64,000 bases of DNA from Bizionia myxarmorum (GCF_008086205.1 NZ_VSKK01000004.1:158072-222071); one strand, 5' to 3'; numbered from the stretch's first letter, positions 1-10,357 are shown. Made by a program: numbers and translations. The notes: a model not told the origin generated them from the sequence alone.

Positions 1-1
1 T

Positions 2-418
2 AACTATTCGCGAGATTTCCCTTTTGTTTGGGATGAATTCAATTTACCAATCCGCTATGGCTCCGATTTAGAGTTAGCTAAAGCCATCGTGATTGCAGTT
101 GCTCAAGAAAACCTTTCAGATTATGTTAATAATTCTATTTTAGAGTGGAAAAACGTTGTTAATAAATATTACATAGAAGATGCCCAAGTTGAATCAACAC
201 TTGCCATTACAATGACCGATAATTGGATTCAATTTAATTTAAGATATATCGTTGACTATAAAAAAAGACGACATACCAAACATGGTCTTAATGAGGAAAT
301 TGGCAAACGATTTTTAGCAACTAATGGAAAAGTGATCTTGGCTTCGGCGACTTTTGAAATTGTAAAAATTCCCGCTGTTCATGATAATGCAGACCAAACA
401 ACTCATGCCAAAGGCTAG
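2..418 (+). CDS. MscS-family mechanosensitive channel, C-terminal part (5' end outside window)
   Basis: The reading frame is open from the first bases of the window, so only the C-terminal cytoplasmic part is seen. It starts with NYSRDFPFVWDEF and IRYGSD, continues with a W-I-x-F-x-L-R-Y-V/I-V-D-Y-K-K-R-R segment near residues 75-90, and ends with GKVxxASATFEIVKIP. This pattern is the soluble C-terminal domain seen in Bacteroidota MscS homologues, which release solutes on hypo-osmotic shock. A GTG at position 89 could be taken as a start, but the conserved sequence upstream of it shows it is internal. It converges with the next gene on the minus strand; the 142 bases between show no clear terminator. 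Confidence 0.75.
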   Translation, partial: NYSRDFPFVWDEFNLPIRYGSDLELAKAIVIAVAQENLSDYVNNSILEWKNVVNKYYIEDAQVESTLAITMTDNWIQFNLRYIVDYKKRRHTKHGLNEEIGKRFLATNGKVILASATFEIVKIPAVHDNADQTTHAKG

Positions 419-560
419 AAGCAGTTTTTTGTAAGAAAACTTATTAGATTGAAATTTAAAAACGGGAAATTGCGAGACAAAATAGACTTAAAAATGAATC
501 TAATTATTCTTAAAAACCTCGCAATTAAAACGCTTAAAAAATGATATTTAAGGAACCACT

Positions 561-2126
561 CTAATTATTCCCTTTCCCTTTGGAGTTAATTGTCGGATTC
601 GAAACAGCAGGCGTTAAAATATAAATGCGGTGATCTTCTACTTCGCCATTTAAGGTATTGCCTATTGGGGAAGTCGCATCTTGGTTTCTACCAAAATACC
701 GCAAGCGCACATAGGTGCTATAAGCAAAACGAGTAGAAGGAATTGTCCATGTTAAAGTTACATTACCATCCCCATCTGAAGGTATTATTGCAGTTTTACG
801 CTCAATCTCATCAAAAGTGCCATTTAAATCAAAATCTATCCATCCGGAAATTATATCATTTGCTAACGCTTTTTTGTAAGGAATAATAGCAATAATCTTA
901 TCGCCTGGTTTGTAGTATTCCTTATCTGCAAAGCGTCTATATAATAAAGGCCAAGCATCTTCTTCATTTGCTCCTGCCGTCCCTGAATTATCATCGCCTT
1001 TAGCATCTTCAGAAAACATATCAAGAGTATCAGGATCTGGTGGGGTGCTTCCAAGATAACGCCGTACTGAGTAAGTTAAGTTTCCTGCATTATATAATGG
1101 TGCATTTACATTAACTTGTGAGTTAGTCTTTGTTTGAGCTGAAGCATTCCAAATCACGGGATTAATACCATCTGATGTCAATTTTATATCGTCAATCAAA
1201 TGAATTGGTTTCCCGTAGGATTCAGGCGCATCTCCAAAATCGTATCCTGAAGTTAACAAACCAATAGCAAAAGCTTGTTTCCCAGCTCCCTTTAATTCAA
1301 TGGGTAAGGTTACGGCATTACCTTGGAGTGGATCATAGGCTATGTTATTATAGGTAAGAAAAGCGACTGCTCCTGTTCTTGTGTCATTTCCTTGATCAAA
1401 TATGATACTTTGTGTGCCAGGGTATGAGGGAGCTCCGGTATTGTCTTCTTTTCTCATTAGGTACGTCCCTGCTCCACTTCTTTTTAGCACCTCCGCCACA
1501 GACCAATTCCCAAATCCTGTCGCTCGTATATACTCGCTTTGATTACCTGTACTAGAACCCAAGGTCTCAGCGTCCGCAACCACAATCCCTCTTAACCTTA
1601 CAGGATCACCACCAGTGGTCGCTTTAATTCTTACAGTAAGATTAACTGTTCCACCATCATTATTGTTAATAATACCTGAAGCCATTTTGTTTTCTGGATT
1701 TCCATTGGTACCTCCTGATCCTCCTATGTTATACAATATATCTAGAAAATCTCCACCGGTCGCGTTAGGATTGTAGGTTCCAGGCATATAGGAGCTTATT
1801 GTTCCGCCAGTTAAAGTCATAATCTCTGCTTCAATGCACATAAATCTTCCTCCTCCAAGGTCTATACTTCCATATGACTTTGATCCAACAGCTAGTGCTC
1901 TATCGCGATGTCCATAGGGATGTGTTGTTGTACTTTCAGCAAAAGTTGAACCCCAAGTCAGCCAAAACACTCTATTCTTATTTAAGCTCGTACTGGTACT
2001 ATTTGGTTTGTTAGCATAAGTACCGGTTACAGGTTGAGTTGAGAAACACGGTGATTGTGCCATCCCTTCTTGAAATATTCCAAAAAGGAAAACAAGCAAA
2101 GCCGCTATTTTTATATAATGTTTCAT
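561..2126 (-). CDS. secreted GEVED-domain surface protein
   Basis: 521 residues with a clear signal peptide (about residues 1-23, ending GMAQ). The middle has the glycine/threonine-rich beta-sandwich look of adhesin-like repeats. The C-terminal 150 residues fit a GEVED domain: an acidic DDNSGTAGANEEDAWP stretch, GWIDFDLNGTFDE, LRYFGRN and the name-giving G-E-V-E-D-H near the end. Such proteins are exported and often cell-surface attached; I see no type IX secretion C-terminal domain, the protein ends in a short hydrophilic tail. It follows a broken secreted-protein gene in the same direction with 27 bases between, so the two were probably one transcript. Substrate or partner is unknown. Confidence 0.75.
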   Translation of the reverse strand: MKHYIKIAALLVFLFGIFQEGMAQSPCFSTQPVTGTYANKPNSTSTSLNKNRVFWLTWGSTFAESTTTHPYGHRDRALAVGSKSYGSIDLGGGRFMCIEAEIMTLTGGTISSYMPGTYNPNATGGDFLDILYNIGGSGGTNGNPENKMASGIINNNDGGTVNLTVRIKATTGGDPVRLRGIVVADAETLGSSTGNQSEYIRATGFGNWSVAEVLKRSGAGTYLMRKEDNTGAPSYPGTQSIIFDQGNDTRTGAVAFLTYNNIAYDPLQGNAVTLPIELKGAGKQAFAIGLLTSGYDFGDAPESYGKPIHLIDDIKLTSDGINPVIWNASAQTKTNSQVNVNAPLYNAGNLTYSVRRYLGSTPPDPDTLDMFSEDAKGDDNSGTAGANEEDAWPLLYRRFADKEYYKPGDKIIAIIPYKKALANDIISGWIDFDLNGTFDEIERKTAIIPSDGDGNVTLTWTIPSTRFAYSTYVRLRYFGRNQDATSPIGNTLNGEVEDHRIYILTPAVSNPTINSKGKGNN

Positions 2127-2153
2127 TTTAAATCTAATTTTGAAAAATAAGGT

Positions 2154-2804
2154 TTAAGGCTTAACAGCGAATACGATGTTCATAAAAGTCCTTTGCGATG
2201 GTTTTGGAGAGGTAACAATCTCATAAGAAAGAATGCCCGCATCAGTTACAGTAACACTTTTGAATACTGCAGCATCATAATATGTTATATAATAATTTAA
2301 TTTATTTGCTGGCAAAACGGACTCATTGCTAATCATTACCGGCGCACCTGTATTCTTAATTTGAGGCGCCTCAAACTGCAATTTATATCGTTCATAAAGA
2401 TCTACCCTATAAACACCAGAAACTAAAGTAAACCCCGTACCATCACCTGAAACTACATGTGTAGGATTTGTAGGCATAGCAATTGAAGGCATATAGAAAT
2501 ATTTAGGCTTACTTGCCTGCTTTTCCGTAATTAATCTATTCCAAGAATCTATGGACCAATAATAATATCCTGGCGTAACATCACTTATAGTTTCCGTGTT
2601 ATAAACCAATAAAGAGTTTTCAGGACTGGTTATTGGGCTTGCTAAATTAGTGGCCTCCAACTTTACTCTAGGAATCAAAATACCTCTATCGCTGGAAACA
2701 ACATCTAACATAGATGATTCATGAGGATGTAAATTCCCTATACCCACCTGGGCAAAAACAAAACTACATGAGAATAGGGTAAATAATTATAATAGATTTT
2801 TCAT
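2154..2804 (-). pseudogene. secreted protein gene with stop codon in the signal peptide
   Basis: The protein is a typical flavobacterial exported protein: after the signal peptide it has QVGIGNLHPHESSMLDV and RGILIPRV, a start found in many Bacteroidota tail-fibre-like or surface proteins. The natural start is the ATG at 2804-2802, followed by MKNLL, then a TAA at 2787-2789 and a continuing in-frame hydrophobic segment LFTLFSCSFVFAQ. So the signal peptide is cut at codon 6 by a single change (TTA to TAA would do). A later non-ATG start would lack the signal. The remaining 197 residues are intact, so the lesion is recent or an error in the sequence. Function unknown. Confidence 0.7.
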
Positions 2805-3149
2805 AGCTGCGGAATATATTAGAATTTGGGACTTAAAACCAATGTCCCGTTTTTCATATCCGGAACATCTATTTTATAATCTTTCAGCTTTAAGGCTGCT
2901 CTGACACCTGACCATTAGTTTATTAAAAAAGCTAACTACAAAGATATTCCTTTTAACCTTTAAAACAATCCTTTTAACGGCTATTTCAATTTAAATCATA
3001 ATTTTGAAGAATCACACAGTAAGGAATTAGCAAAGACTTGGCATGGCTTCTGAAAGATTCATCGCCTTATTTTGTAAGTTAAAGTAACTAAACATCAATT
3101 TATATTAGTGCAAATTTCTAGGTTTCAATAATTGAAACAAGCCGAAAAA
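2805..3149. other. intergenic, no gene seen
   Basis: 345 AT-rich bases between the broken secreted-protein gene and the AGCS symporter, both on the minus strand. I see no conserved open frame, RNA or strong hairpin; it should hold the promoter of the secreted-protein pair. Confidence 0.4.
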
Positions 3150-5255
3150 TCACTCTTTATCTGTAATAAATTTTGGATTGATATACAATTTCCCGGTTTT
3201 TAGTTTTTCCCAGTAAACTTTCATATCCGCATTTATTTCAGGCGCCAAAATATATAAACCTATTATATTAGGAAAAGACATAGCCAAAATCATCATATCG
3301 GCGAAACTTAAAACGGCACCCAAACTTACAGAAGCTCCCAAAACCACAAAGCCTAAATACATAATTTTATAAACAAATTCTATTTTCTTACTTCTTCCAA
3401 AAAGATAACTCCAAGAGCGCATGCCGTAGTAGGACCAAGAAACCATAGTTGAAAATGCAAATAAGAATACGGCCACGGCTAAAACAGAAGGAAACCAAGA
3501 AACTACGCTTCCAAAAGCATCAGCAGTAAGTTCTACACCACCTATTCCAGTACTTGTTTCATGCATACCTGTAAATATTAAGACCAAGGCAGTCATAGTA
3601 CAAACCAACATAGTGTCAATAAAAGGTTCCACTAATGATGTAAAACCGTCGGCAATAGGATGATTAGTTTTCGCCGCACTATGAGCAATTGCTGCCGACC
3701 CAACTCCGGCTTCACTAGAAAATGCAGCACGTTGTAAACCAATAATTAGCACACCAATAAAGCCACCTTTTAAAGCTTCAGCAGAAAAAGCCCCATTAAA
3801 AATAGCAGCAAAAGCGCCGCCTATAAATTCAATATGATATATTATAACTACCAAACAACCCATCACATAAAGTATAGCCATTACTGGAACTACTTTTGCA
3901 GTTACTTTAGCAATACTTTTAATTCCGCCAATAATAACCGCTCCTACTAAAACTGCAAAACCAATTCCAAACCAAAATCCTTGTCCTTGTAAAATAGGAA
4001 TTTGCTCTGATACTATTTTAAATGCCTGATTGGACTGCAACATATTACCGCCACCAAAAGATGCGCCTACACCAAGAACAGCAAAAAGAATAGCCAAAAA
4101 TTTACCCAATTTTTTCAAATTCTTTTTCTCTAAACCGTAACGTAAATAATTCATCGGACCACCAAATATGCGACCTTCATCATCTATAAATCTATATTTC
4201 ACACCTAAAGTACATTCGGCAAATTTTAAAGACATGCCAAAAAACCCAGCAAGAAACATCCAGAATGTTGCACCCGCGCCACCTAAAGAAATAGCCACAG
4301 CAACACCTGCAATGTTTCCTAAACCAACTGTAGCCGACACTGCTGTAGCCATAGCTTGAAAATGCGTAATTAATCCTGGTGCATTGGGATCGTCATATTT
4401 TCCGCGAGCCAAATCAATAGAATGCTTGAAACCTCGAATATTTACAAATTTCAAACGTAGCGTAAAGAAAATACTCCCTAAAATAAGCCAAACAACAATA
4501 AAAGGGATGGTGTTCGTTTTAATATCACCATTAGGATGAAGAAGTGGCTTTGGGTTTTGAAAATTAATTTTCCCCAATAATGGCGCGCTAAATTCACCTG
4601 TTTCTGGCAACCTAGAAATTAATGCGTTTTGTTTGGTTACATACTCTAAAACACCTTCTGCAGAAGCGTAAATAGCTACTTCCATATTTCCAGAAGTTTT
4701 TTCCAAAATGGCAATCTTATCGCCTTGCTCCACCAAGCTTCCCTCTGCAACAACCCATTCTTTCACGAGGTATTCATCATCCCGAGTTCCATCACTTTTT
4801 GGTAAGGCTATATTTTTATGGTCCACATAAACTACGGGATCATATATTCCAAGAGTAGCAAAAGCATCCCAAAACAAAATCGCTCCCAGCACATCTACCG
4901 CCGGTTGCACTTTACTATTAAAAACTTCTGTAATGGACTTGGCAGGAATTTTAAATGTCTTCTTAACCGTTTTTCCATTTGCATCCGTAATTGTTACGGT
5001 ATAAGGCATGCCTTCAATTATGCCAACGGATTCCAATGAAAATAAAGCGGTGTTTACATTACTCCATTTATACTGATAAGGTGCTTGACCGCCTTGAACC
5101 GTTAACTTGGCAACACCATCATTTATTTCAGACGAAGGGTTAAGTAACTCTAAACTTACAGTCATCTTTTCCGAAGCTTTACCTTGTGCAACTGAATTTG
5201 TAAACGAAATGAGCAACAGCGCTAAAAGCGCAAAATATTTAGATTTTATCATCAA
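3150..5255 (-). CDS. AGCS-family sodium:alanine/glycine symporter with extra N-terminal domains
   Basis: 701 residues; usual AGCS carriers are about 450-500. Residues 1-24 are a signal peptide, 35-105 look like a PKD/SprB-like beta-sandwich (GGQAPYQYKWSN, YTVTITDANGKT), and 140-215 resemble a biotinyl/lipoyl-like barrel (VVAEGSLVEQGDKIAILE). From about 250 the transport core begins: a membrane helix, then the AGCS signatures ATAVSATVGLGNIAGVAVAI, GGPMNYLRYG, QRAAFSSEAGVGSAAIAHSA and PFIDTMLVCTMTAL. It should import alanine or glycine with sodium at the inner membrane, with the added domains in the periplasm. Similar extensions occur in other Bacteroidota carriers; their role is not known to me. 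No operon partner is evident. Confidence 0.85.
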   Translation of the reverse strand: MMIKSKYFALLALLLISFTNSVAQGKASEKMTVSLELLNPSSEINDGVAKLTVQGGQAPYQYKWSNVNTALFSLESVGIIEGMPYTVTITDANGKTVKKTFKIPAKSITEVFNSKVQPAVDVLGAILFWDAFATLGIYDPVVYVDHKNIALPKSDGTRDDEYLVKEWVVAEGSLVEQGDKIAILEKTSGNMEVAIYASAEGVLEYVTKQNALISRLPETGEFSAPLLGKINFQNPKPLLHPNGDIKTNTIPFIVVWLILGSIFFTLRLKFVNIRGFKHSIDLARGKYDDPNAPGLITHFQAMATAVSATVGLGNIAGVAVAISLGGAGATFWMFLAGFFGMSLKFAECTLGVKYRFIDDEGRIFGGPMNYLRYGLEKKNLKKLGKFLAILFAVLGVGASFGGGNMLQSNQAFKIVSEQIPILQGQGFWFGIGFAVLVGAVIIGGIKSIAKVTAKVVPVMAILYVMGCLVVIIYHIEFIGGAFAAIFNGAFSAEALKGGFIGVLIIGLQRAAFSSEAGVGSAAIAHSAAKTNHPIADGFTSLVEPFIDTMLVCTMTALVLIFTGMHETSTGIGGVELTADAFGSVVSWFPSVLAVAVFLFAFSTMVSWSYYGMRSWSYLFGRSKKIEFVYKIMYLGFVVLGASVSLGAVLSFADMMILAMSFPNIIGLYILAPEINADMKVYWEKLKTGKLYINPKFITDKE

Positions 5256-5589
5256 TTAAAGTAAGAATTCGTAAATTATTAGGGGAAAGTCACAATTTAG
5301 TGATAAACAGAAGGGCTCCCAAGATATTATGTTCTTTTCTGTAAAATTATTAAAACCCTAAAATCAATATCACTAAAACAAACAGGGCTTTGATAAAATA
5401 ATATCAAGGAAAAATAGCGTAAAAAAAAAAGCTGTAAATTAAAACTTCTTGTAACAATGGGAATGTATGCTTGTTGAAAAAACTATCTTTATTCAGGCAA
5501 CCATTTTCAAAAAAGAAGCGTCTGTATAGTACAAAGGTTTGAATCCAGTTATATTTCGATAGCAATTAAAACTTTCAAATAATTTATAT
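5256..5589. other. intergenic between divergent genes, nothing recognised
   Basis: 334 AT-rich bases separate the AGCS gene (minus) from the S41 peptidase (plus). It must carry both promoters, but I could not pick confident boxes and see no RNA element. Confidence 0.4.
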
Positions 5590-6627
5590 ATGAAGAAGAA
5601 CTTACCATTATTACTAATTTTAATAGTATCATTTCAGAACCTCAACGCCCAGAAACTTATAACGTCACAAGACAGCATGCAGGTTTTTCATGACCAACTT
5701 TTTAAAGTCATGAAAAAAAATTACATCTATAAAGACAGCGTAAACTGGACAGAGTTAGAATCTAAAGTGGAGCAAAATCTAAAACAATATCCGGATTTTA
5801 AGAGTTCGCTTAAAGAAATCACCACTATTTTTGATGTTGCAAAAGCTGACCATTGCAAAGTTTATTACAATGATGATGAATTTTCAGGCACTTATAGTGG
5901 TCCTACAGAGAAAGATTTTAGTGAACAATGGCTGAAAAAATTTGTTACAAATCCAGAATTTGAAGTAAAAGTATTAGACAATCAATATGGTTATATTTTA
6001 ATGCCCGCTATGAGTTTTAAGGATAGGAGCACAGAAAATCTGCACCAACAAGCTCAAGTTATGTATGATGCTATTAATACCATAAAAGCTTCAAATAACA
6101 TTACAGGTTGGATTATTGATTTGCGCTTTAATTCGGGTGGAGATGATATGCCTATGATTTCAGCTTTGTATGATTTTTTAGGTGACACCGATGTTTGGAG
6201 CGAAATGAACCTAAATGGTAAGCGCGTAGGTACGGTAAAACTAAAAAAAGGAAAATACATTAACAAATCAAACACAGTTGCCTATATAAACCCTAAAGGC
6301 GCATTACTTGATAAAGCAAAAGTTGCCGTTATAACCAACATAGCAACGGCTAGTTCTGGAGAAATTACAGCCATGGCATTTAAAGGACGAGACAACACCA
6401 TTTTTATTGGTGAAAAATCCAATGGAAAAACAACCACAAATTATATTAAAATGGTGGCTTTCGGAGCCTATATGACGGTATCTGCGGGATTTGATTGCGA
6501 TAGAAATGGCGTATATTATGAGCATATAACTCCAGACATAGCGGTTGTAAAACAAGATAATTTTGACGATTTATTATCAGATAGAAACATTCAAGAAGCT
6601 ATAAAATTTATAACGGCTACGCCATAA
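5590..6627 (+). CDS. secreted S41-family serine peptidase
   Basis: 345 residues with an N-terminal signal peptide ending LNAQ. The C-terminal half is an S41 (C-terminal processing peptidase/TSPc) domain: GWIIDLRFNSGGD around residue 175, then TNIATASSGEITAMAF, where the second serine of the ASSGE stretch is the expected nucleophile, and IGEKSNGKTTTN. No PDZ domain is visible, so it belongs to the short tricorn/TSPc-like branch common in Bacteroidota. It probably acts in the periplasm or outside. The start is the ATG giving a good signal peptide. It stands alone before a lipoprotein gene 95 bases downstream. Confidence 0.8.
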   Translation: MKKNLPLLLILIVSFQNLNAQKLITSQDSMQVFHDQLFKVMKKNYIYKDSVNWTELESKVEQNLKQYPDFKSSLKEITTIFDVAKADHCKVYYNDDEFSGTYSGPTEKDFSEQWLKKFVTNPEFEVKVLDNQYGYILMPAMSFKDRSTENLHQQAQVMYDAINTIKASNNITGWIIDLRFNSGGDDMPMISALYDFLGDTDVWSEMNLNGKRVGTVKLKKGKYINKSNTVAYINPKGALLDKAKVAVITNIATASSGEITAMAFKGRDNTIFIGEKSNGKTTTNYIKMVAFGAYMTVSAGFDCDRNGVYYEHITPDIAVVKQDNFDDLLSDRNIQEAIKFITATP

Positions 6628-6722
6628 TTTCATGAATCAGCATATAGTTGCTTAAAATATGATAATTTGGCAAGGATACATAAACACGAAATTTCCTGGC
6701 CCTAGTACCTAAAAGAGGTAAA

Positions 6723-7340
6723 ATGAAAAGATATTTCCTATTTCTGCTAATGATAGCGGCTCCATTTAGTTGCAAGTCGAAAATCGACGAAACTAAAAAC
6801 ACGAAACATATCTTCTATATTCACGGACGTATCATAGAAGAACAAGGAAAAAACGCATACAGTGAAGCTTTTGGAGCCTATGAATTTGACCGTATTCTTT
6901 CAGCACTTAAGGTTGAAAATGCTGTTGTTCATTCTGAAATCAGACATGTAAATGTGGATCCAAGAACCTATGCCAAAAAAATATCAAAGCAAATAGATAG
7001 CCTAATTCATTTAGGTATTAAAACAACTTATATAACTGTTATAGGCGCATCAAAAGGTGCTATTATTGCTTCTCATATTTCATATTTAAACCTCAACCCT
7101 ATTAATTATGTTTTTCTTGCTGGCAATAATGACTTCCTAGAATTAAACAATAACTGGAAATTTCACGGACAGGTTTTAGCTATTTATGAATTGACGGATA
7201 GTATTGCAGGTAAAAATTATGATCACTGGGAAAACAATGAAAATTTCACCACGAAATTTGAACAATTAGAATTGAAAACCAATTTAGGTCAGGGATTTAT
7301 ATATAAACCATTAGATGCTTGGGTTAAGCCAGCTAAATAA
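6723..7340 (+). CDS. alpha/beta-hydrolase-like lipoprotein
   Basis: 205 residues with a lipoprotein signal (MKRYFLFLLMIAAPFSC, cysteine 17). HIFYIHGRII places the oxyanion strand HG, and ITVIGASKGAIIAS has the nucleophile-elbow form G-x-S-x-G near residue 105, so this is probably a small alpha/beta hydrolase fixed to a membrane. The catalytic acid is not obvious; the DHW in YDHWENNE may hold the acid and histidine. Substrate unknown. It lies in a run of plus-strand exported proteins. Confidence 0.6.
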   Translation: MKRYFLFLLMIAAPFSCKSKIDETKNTKHIFYIHGRIIEEQGKNAYSEAFGAYEFDRILSALKVENAVVHSEIRHVNVDPRTYAKKISKQIDSLIHLGIKTTYITVIGASKGAIIASHISYLNLNPINYVFLAGNNDFLELNNNWKFHGQVLAIYELTDSIAGKNYDHWENNENFTTKFEQLELKTNLGQGFIYKPLDAWVKPAK

Positions 7341-7432
7341 TGGATATTGGAGCAAAATTTGTAAAGGGAGTCTGAAAATCGGCTTATTGATTAAATTAGC
7401 TCATGTTTTATTTAAAGTCAACCCCATAATTT

Positions 7433-8005
7433 ATGATCAAAATCGCACAAAAAGGAATTTTATTATTATCAATTATTTCCATTATTTCCTGTGGAACTAA
7501 TAAAATTTCAACTGAAAACACCAAGGTGAATACAGCGCCGAATTCAAAATACAAAAACACTATAAAAGCCTATTCTGGCACATTAAGCATTTCAGAATAT
7601 AAGGAATTGATAAAAAAACTAGAGATAGAATTAAAAACAGCCATTCCTGAAAACACATCTATTCTTGTCAATTTCAACCAAAAAGCGCCTAATTGTATAG
7701 CGGTAGGATTGAGTGAAGGTACAAACCACCAAGTAATTATTAATAGATTAAGAATTTCTGAACGCATGAGTTCGGATAACAATGCAGTCGATTTCTTTGT
7801 TTATACCAAAGACGCTTATCTTAATGAAGCTTACCAAGTAAATCCTGCCTTTACATTAGATTCTGGATTTTTTTACAATGAAGTTTTTCCGGAACACCAA
7901 AATTGCGCTGGATTTTTAATCATTAAGCCCAATGGTGCCTTTTATAAGTATTATGGAGAGGACTATTTTACAGAGGTTAAAAAATTTCTTGAAAAAATTG
8001 AATAA
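7433..8005 (+). CDS. hypothetical lipoprotein
   Basis: 190 residues with a lipoprotein signal peptide (ISIISCGTN, cysteine near residue 20). I do not recognise the domain. The order of strands, with ENTSILVNFNQKAPNC, a middle VIINRLRISERM and an end with GFLIIKPNGAFYKYYGEDYF, resembles a small mixed alpha/beta fold. It follows the hydrolase lipoprotein by 92 bases and may be cotranscribed with it. Confidence 0.55.
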   Translation: MIKIAQKGILLLSIISIISCGTNKISTENTKVNTAPNSKYKNTIKAYSGTLSISEYKELIKKLEIELKTAIPENTSILVNFNQKAPNCIAVGLSEGTNHQVIINRLRISERMSSDNNAVDFFVYTKDAYLNEAYQVNPAFTLDSGFFYNEVFPEHQNCAGFLIIKPNGAFYKYYGEDYFTEVKKFLEKIE

Positions 8006-8183
8006 TAAGCAATAGCAAGTTATATTATTCATTTCAACTTCCTTACTAATCTATGAAAGTCTCTCGACTTTTCTTTTCGGTTTTTAATTGTACATTTATC
8101 ACAGGTTATTGTCTGGATAAAATTACGGACAATATCAACAATTAAGCACCTCAAATCCTTCCACCGGAACCTTCCTTAACCAA

Positions 8184-9530
8184 ATGAAAGAAAAACAAAA
8201 CTGGAAAGCATTAACAATTTCTATCTTACTGCTCATAGGAATTTTAGTTTTTCCTTTGTTTGAAGACGCAGATGTTAATTCCGCTTTAGCCATTTTAATT
8301 TTCGCAGCTAGTTTATGGATTTCAGAAGCGATTCCCTTAGCTCTGACGGCTTTGCTAATTCCTGTAATGGCAGTAGTCCTCAATATTGCGACGCCAAAAT
8401 TGGCTTTTAGTGAATTTTCAAACCCTGTAATTTATTTGTTTATGGGCGGTTTTGTATTGGCTGGCGCTTTATCTACTCATGCTTTAGACCGGTTATTGGC
8501 TCATAAACTGATGCGCTTATCCAAAGGGAATTTCTATAAATCGGCCATTTTATTAATGCTGGCAACCTCCTTAACCGCATGTTGGGTGAGCAACACATCC
8601 ACTGCTGCCATGATGATTCCGTTAGCTTTAGGAATGTTGGCTATTACTGATAGTAAAAATGCGACTGCCGAAGCAAAATTTTTATTATTAGGTATTGCTT
8701 ATGCCGCAAATATTGGCGGAATTGTAACCATGATTGCCAGTCCGCCAAACGCCATTGGAGCTACGTTATTAAACCTTACTTTTTCAGAATGGCTTATGTA
8801 TGGCGTTCCCATTTTTCTAATAACCTTTCCAATAATGGTGGTTGTTCTTACTATATATTTCAAACCTAATAGACATATGTTAATCGCTACGGTTGCCTTG
8901 CCTGGAGAGCGCAGTACAAAAAGAACTGTTTTATTGGGCATTTTTGCGATTACTATATTACTCTGGGTTTTTGAAGGCTTGCTTTCTCCTTTACTAAATA
9001 TATCTTCAGGTTTTAGTTCATTAGTAGCTATTGTTGCCATTTTAATGCTTTTTACTTTTAAGGTTTTAACGTGGAAGCAAATTCTAGAAGCCATTCGGTG
9101 GGATATTTTACTGCTTTTTGGCGGTGGCTTAACTCTTGGACTTTTAGTAGAAAACACCGGTTTAGGAACCATATTAGTAAGTGGTGTAATGGACATGAGT
9201 AAGCAAGTTCCACTAGTGGTATTTATTTGGCTTATTGTTTTCGGTTCCATAGTATTAACAGAATTCATGAGCAATACCGCGAGTGCTGCTCTTATTTTAC
9301 CACTTCTTTACACATTGGCTCAAGAAGCGGAAATTAACCCTATGATTTTAGTACTTCCAGCAACCATAGCCGCTTCGTTTGGATTTATGATGCCTGTAGG
9401 AACACCGCCCAATGCTATGGTTTATTCAACAGGTTTTGTACCGCAGCGCGAAATGATGAAAGCAGGATTAGGTCTGAACTTTATATTTTCAATAGTGTTA
9501 ACTTTGTTTTTTTACATCGTTTTCAGATAA
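8184..9530 (+). CDS. DASS/SLC13-family sodium-coupled anion symporter
   Basis: 448 residues with about 11-12 membrane helices. Signatures of the divalent anion:sodium symporter family: SLWISEAIPLALTALLIPV, YLFMGGFVLAGAL, WVSNTSTAAMMIPLAL in the first SNT motif, and a second SNTASAALILPL motif followed by FMMPVGTPPNAMVYSTG. The two SNT motifs form the paired sodium/substrate sites. It should import dicarboxylates or another small anion such as sulfate; the sequence does not let me choose. The ATG at 8184 precedes a short charged leader. Single-gene unit. Confidence 0.85.
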   Translation: MKEKQNWKALTISILLLIGILVFPLFEDADVNSALAILIFAASLWISEAIPLALTALLIPVMAVVLNIATPKLAFSEFSNPVIYLFMGGFVLAGALSTHALDRLLAHKLMRLSKGNFYKSAILLMLATSLTACWVSNTSTAAMMIPLALGMLAITDSKNATAEAKFLLLGIAYAANIGGIVTMIASPPNAIGATLLNLTFSEWLMYGVPIFLITFPIMVVVLTIYFKPNRHMLIATVALPGERSTKRTVLLGIFAITILLWVFEGLLSPLLNISSGFSSLVAIVAILMLFTFKVLTWKQILEAIRWDILLLFGGGLTLGLLVENTGLGTILVSGVMDMSKQVPLVVFIWLIVFGSIVLTEFMSNTASAALILPLLYTLAQEAEINPMILVLPATIAASFGFMMPVGTPPNAMVYSTGFVPQREMMKAGLGLNFIFSIVLTLFFYIVFR

Positions 9531-9730
9531 TACAAAAATCTAGCGAACTATTTCACTTTGGACTCAAGTGCCCTATTTTTTTAGAATTAAGCTGAAAGTC
9601 TATTGTATTCGTTTTAAAAATATTAGAAGTTAGAAGAGCGCTTTAATATGGTGAGTAGATATGACTTAATTAAAAACTCATTAAATTATAAAAATAATCC
9701 TGTATTATTAATAAAAATAAATCCAATACA

Positions 9731-10357
9731 TTGAAGCACACATTTTACCAAAAGACTAAAAAGGAACAAAATCGAATTTTTGCAATTATCGCTATTGGGG
9801 CTATCATTGTTTTTCTGCTAGCTGTTTTTATATCCTTTAAATTCAACTTTCATTTAATCGCCATTTTAACATTTGCCAGCACCTTATCCATTATCGCACC
9901 TTTCTTTGATATGCCTTCACTAAAAAAAAGTGGAAAAATGATATATTATTCACCGCTATTTGTCACTGAAAAGCCAAAAAACGGCACCATTAAAATTCAC
10001 GGTGGTACGCTGTTCGATTATTCCTTTGTGATCGATAAAAAAATGAATGGCAAACAACGCACAGACTTTATAATCCAACAGTATATGCAAGGATTACTAT
10101 GCTTAATAGAAATGCACGAAAATACAAGTGACCTGAAAATTTGTGGCACGAGCTATATTATAAACCAAAGAACAGCTGAAAAATTGGGCTTTAAAGTAAT
10201 TAAAACGGACTTTTTAAAAAGGTTCATTCTGATTTACAATTACTTCAATATTCTAATCTCAAATTCTATAGCTAAAAATAAACTCTCATTTCCAAAATTA
10301 AATAACACCATAACATTCGAAACTGATTTCAAACAGCTGATGGAACACAAAGTTTAA
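9731..10357 (+). CDS. hypothetical membrane protein
   Basis: 208 residues if a TTG start is used; no ATG lies near the N-terminus, which makes the start uncertain. Two hydrophobic helices (about 19-40 and 45-60) precede a soluble domain with FDYSFVIDKKMNGKQRTDFI and LLCLIEMHENT. I do not recognise the family. The gene has normal codon use for the region and is flanked by long AT-rich spacers. Confidence 0.5.
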   Translation: MKHTFYQKTKKEQNRIFAIIAIGAIIVFLLAVFISFKFNFHLIAILTFASTLSIIAPFFDMPSLKKSGKMIYYSPLFVTEKPKNGTIKIHGGTLFDYSFVIDKKMNGKQRTDFIIQQYMQGLLCLIEMHENTSDLKICGTSYIINQRTAEKLGFKVIKTDFLKRFILIYNYFNILISNSIAKNKLSFPKLNNTITFETDFKQLMEHKV

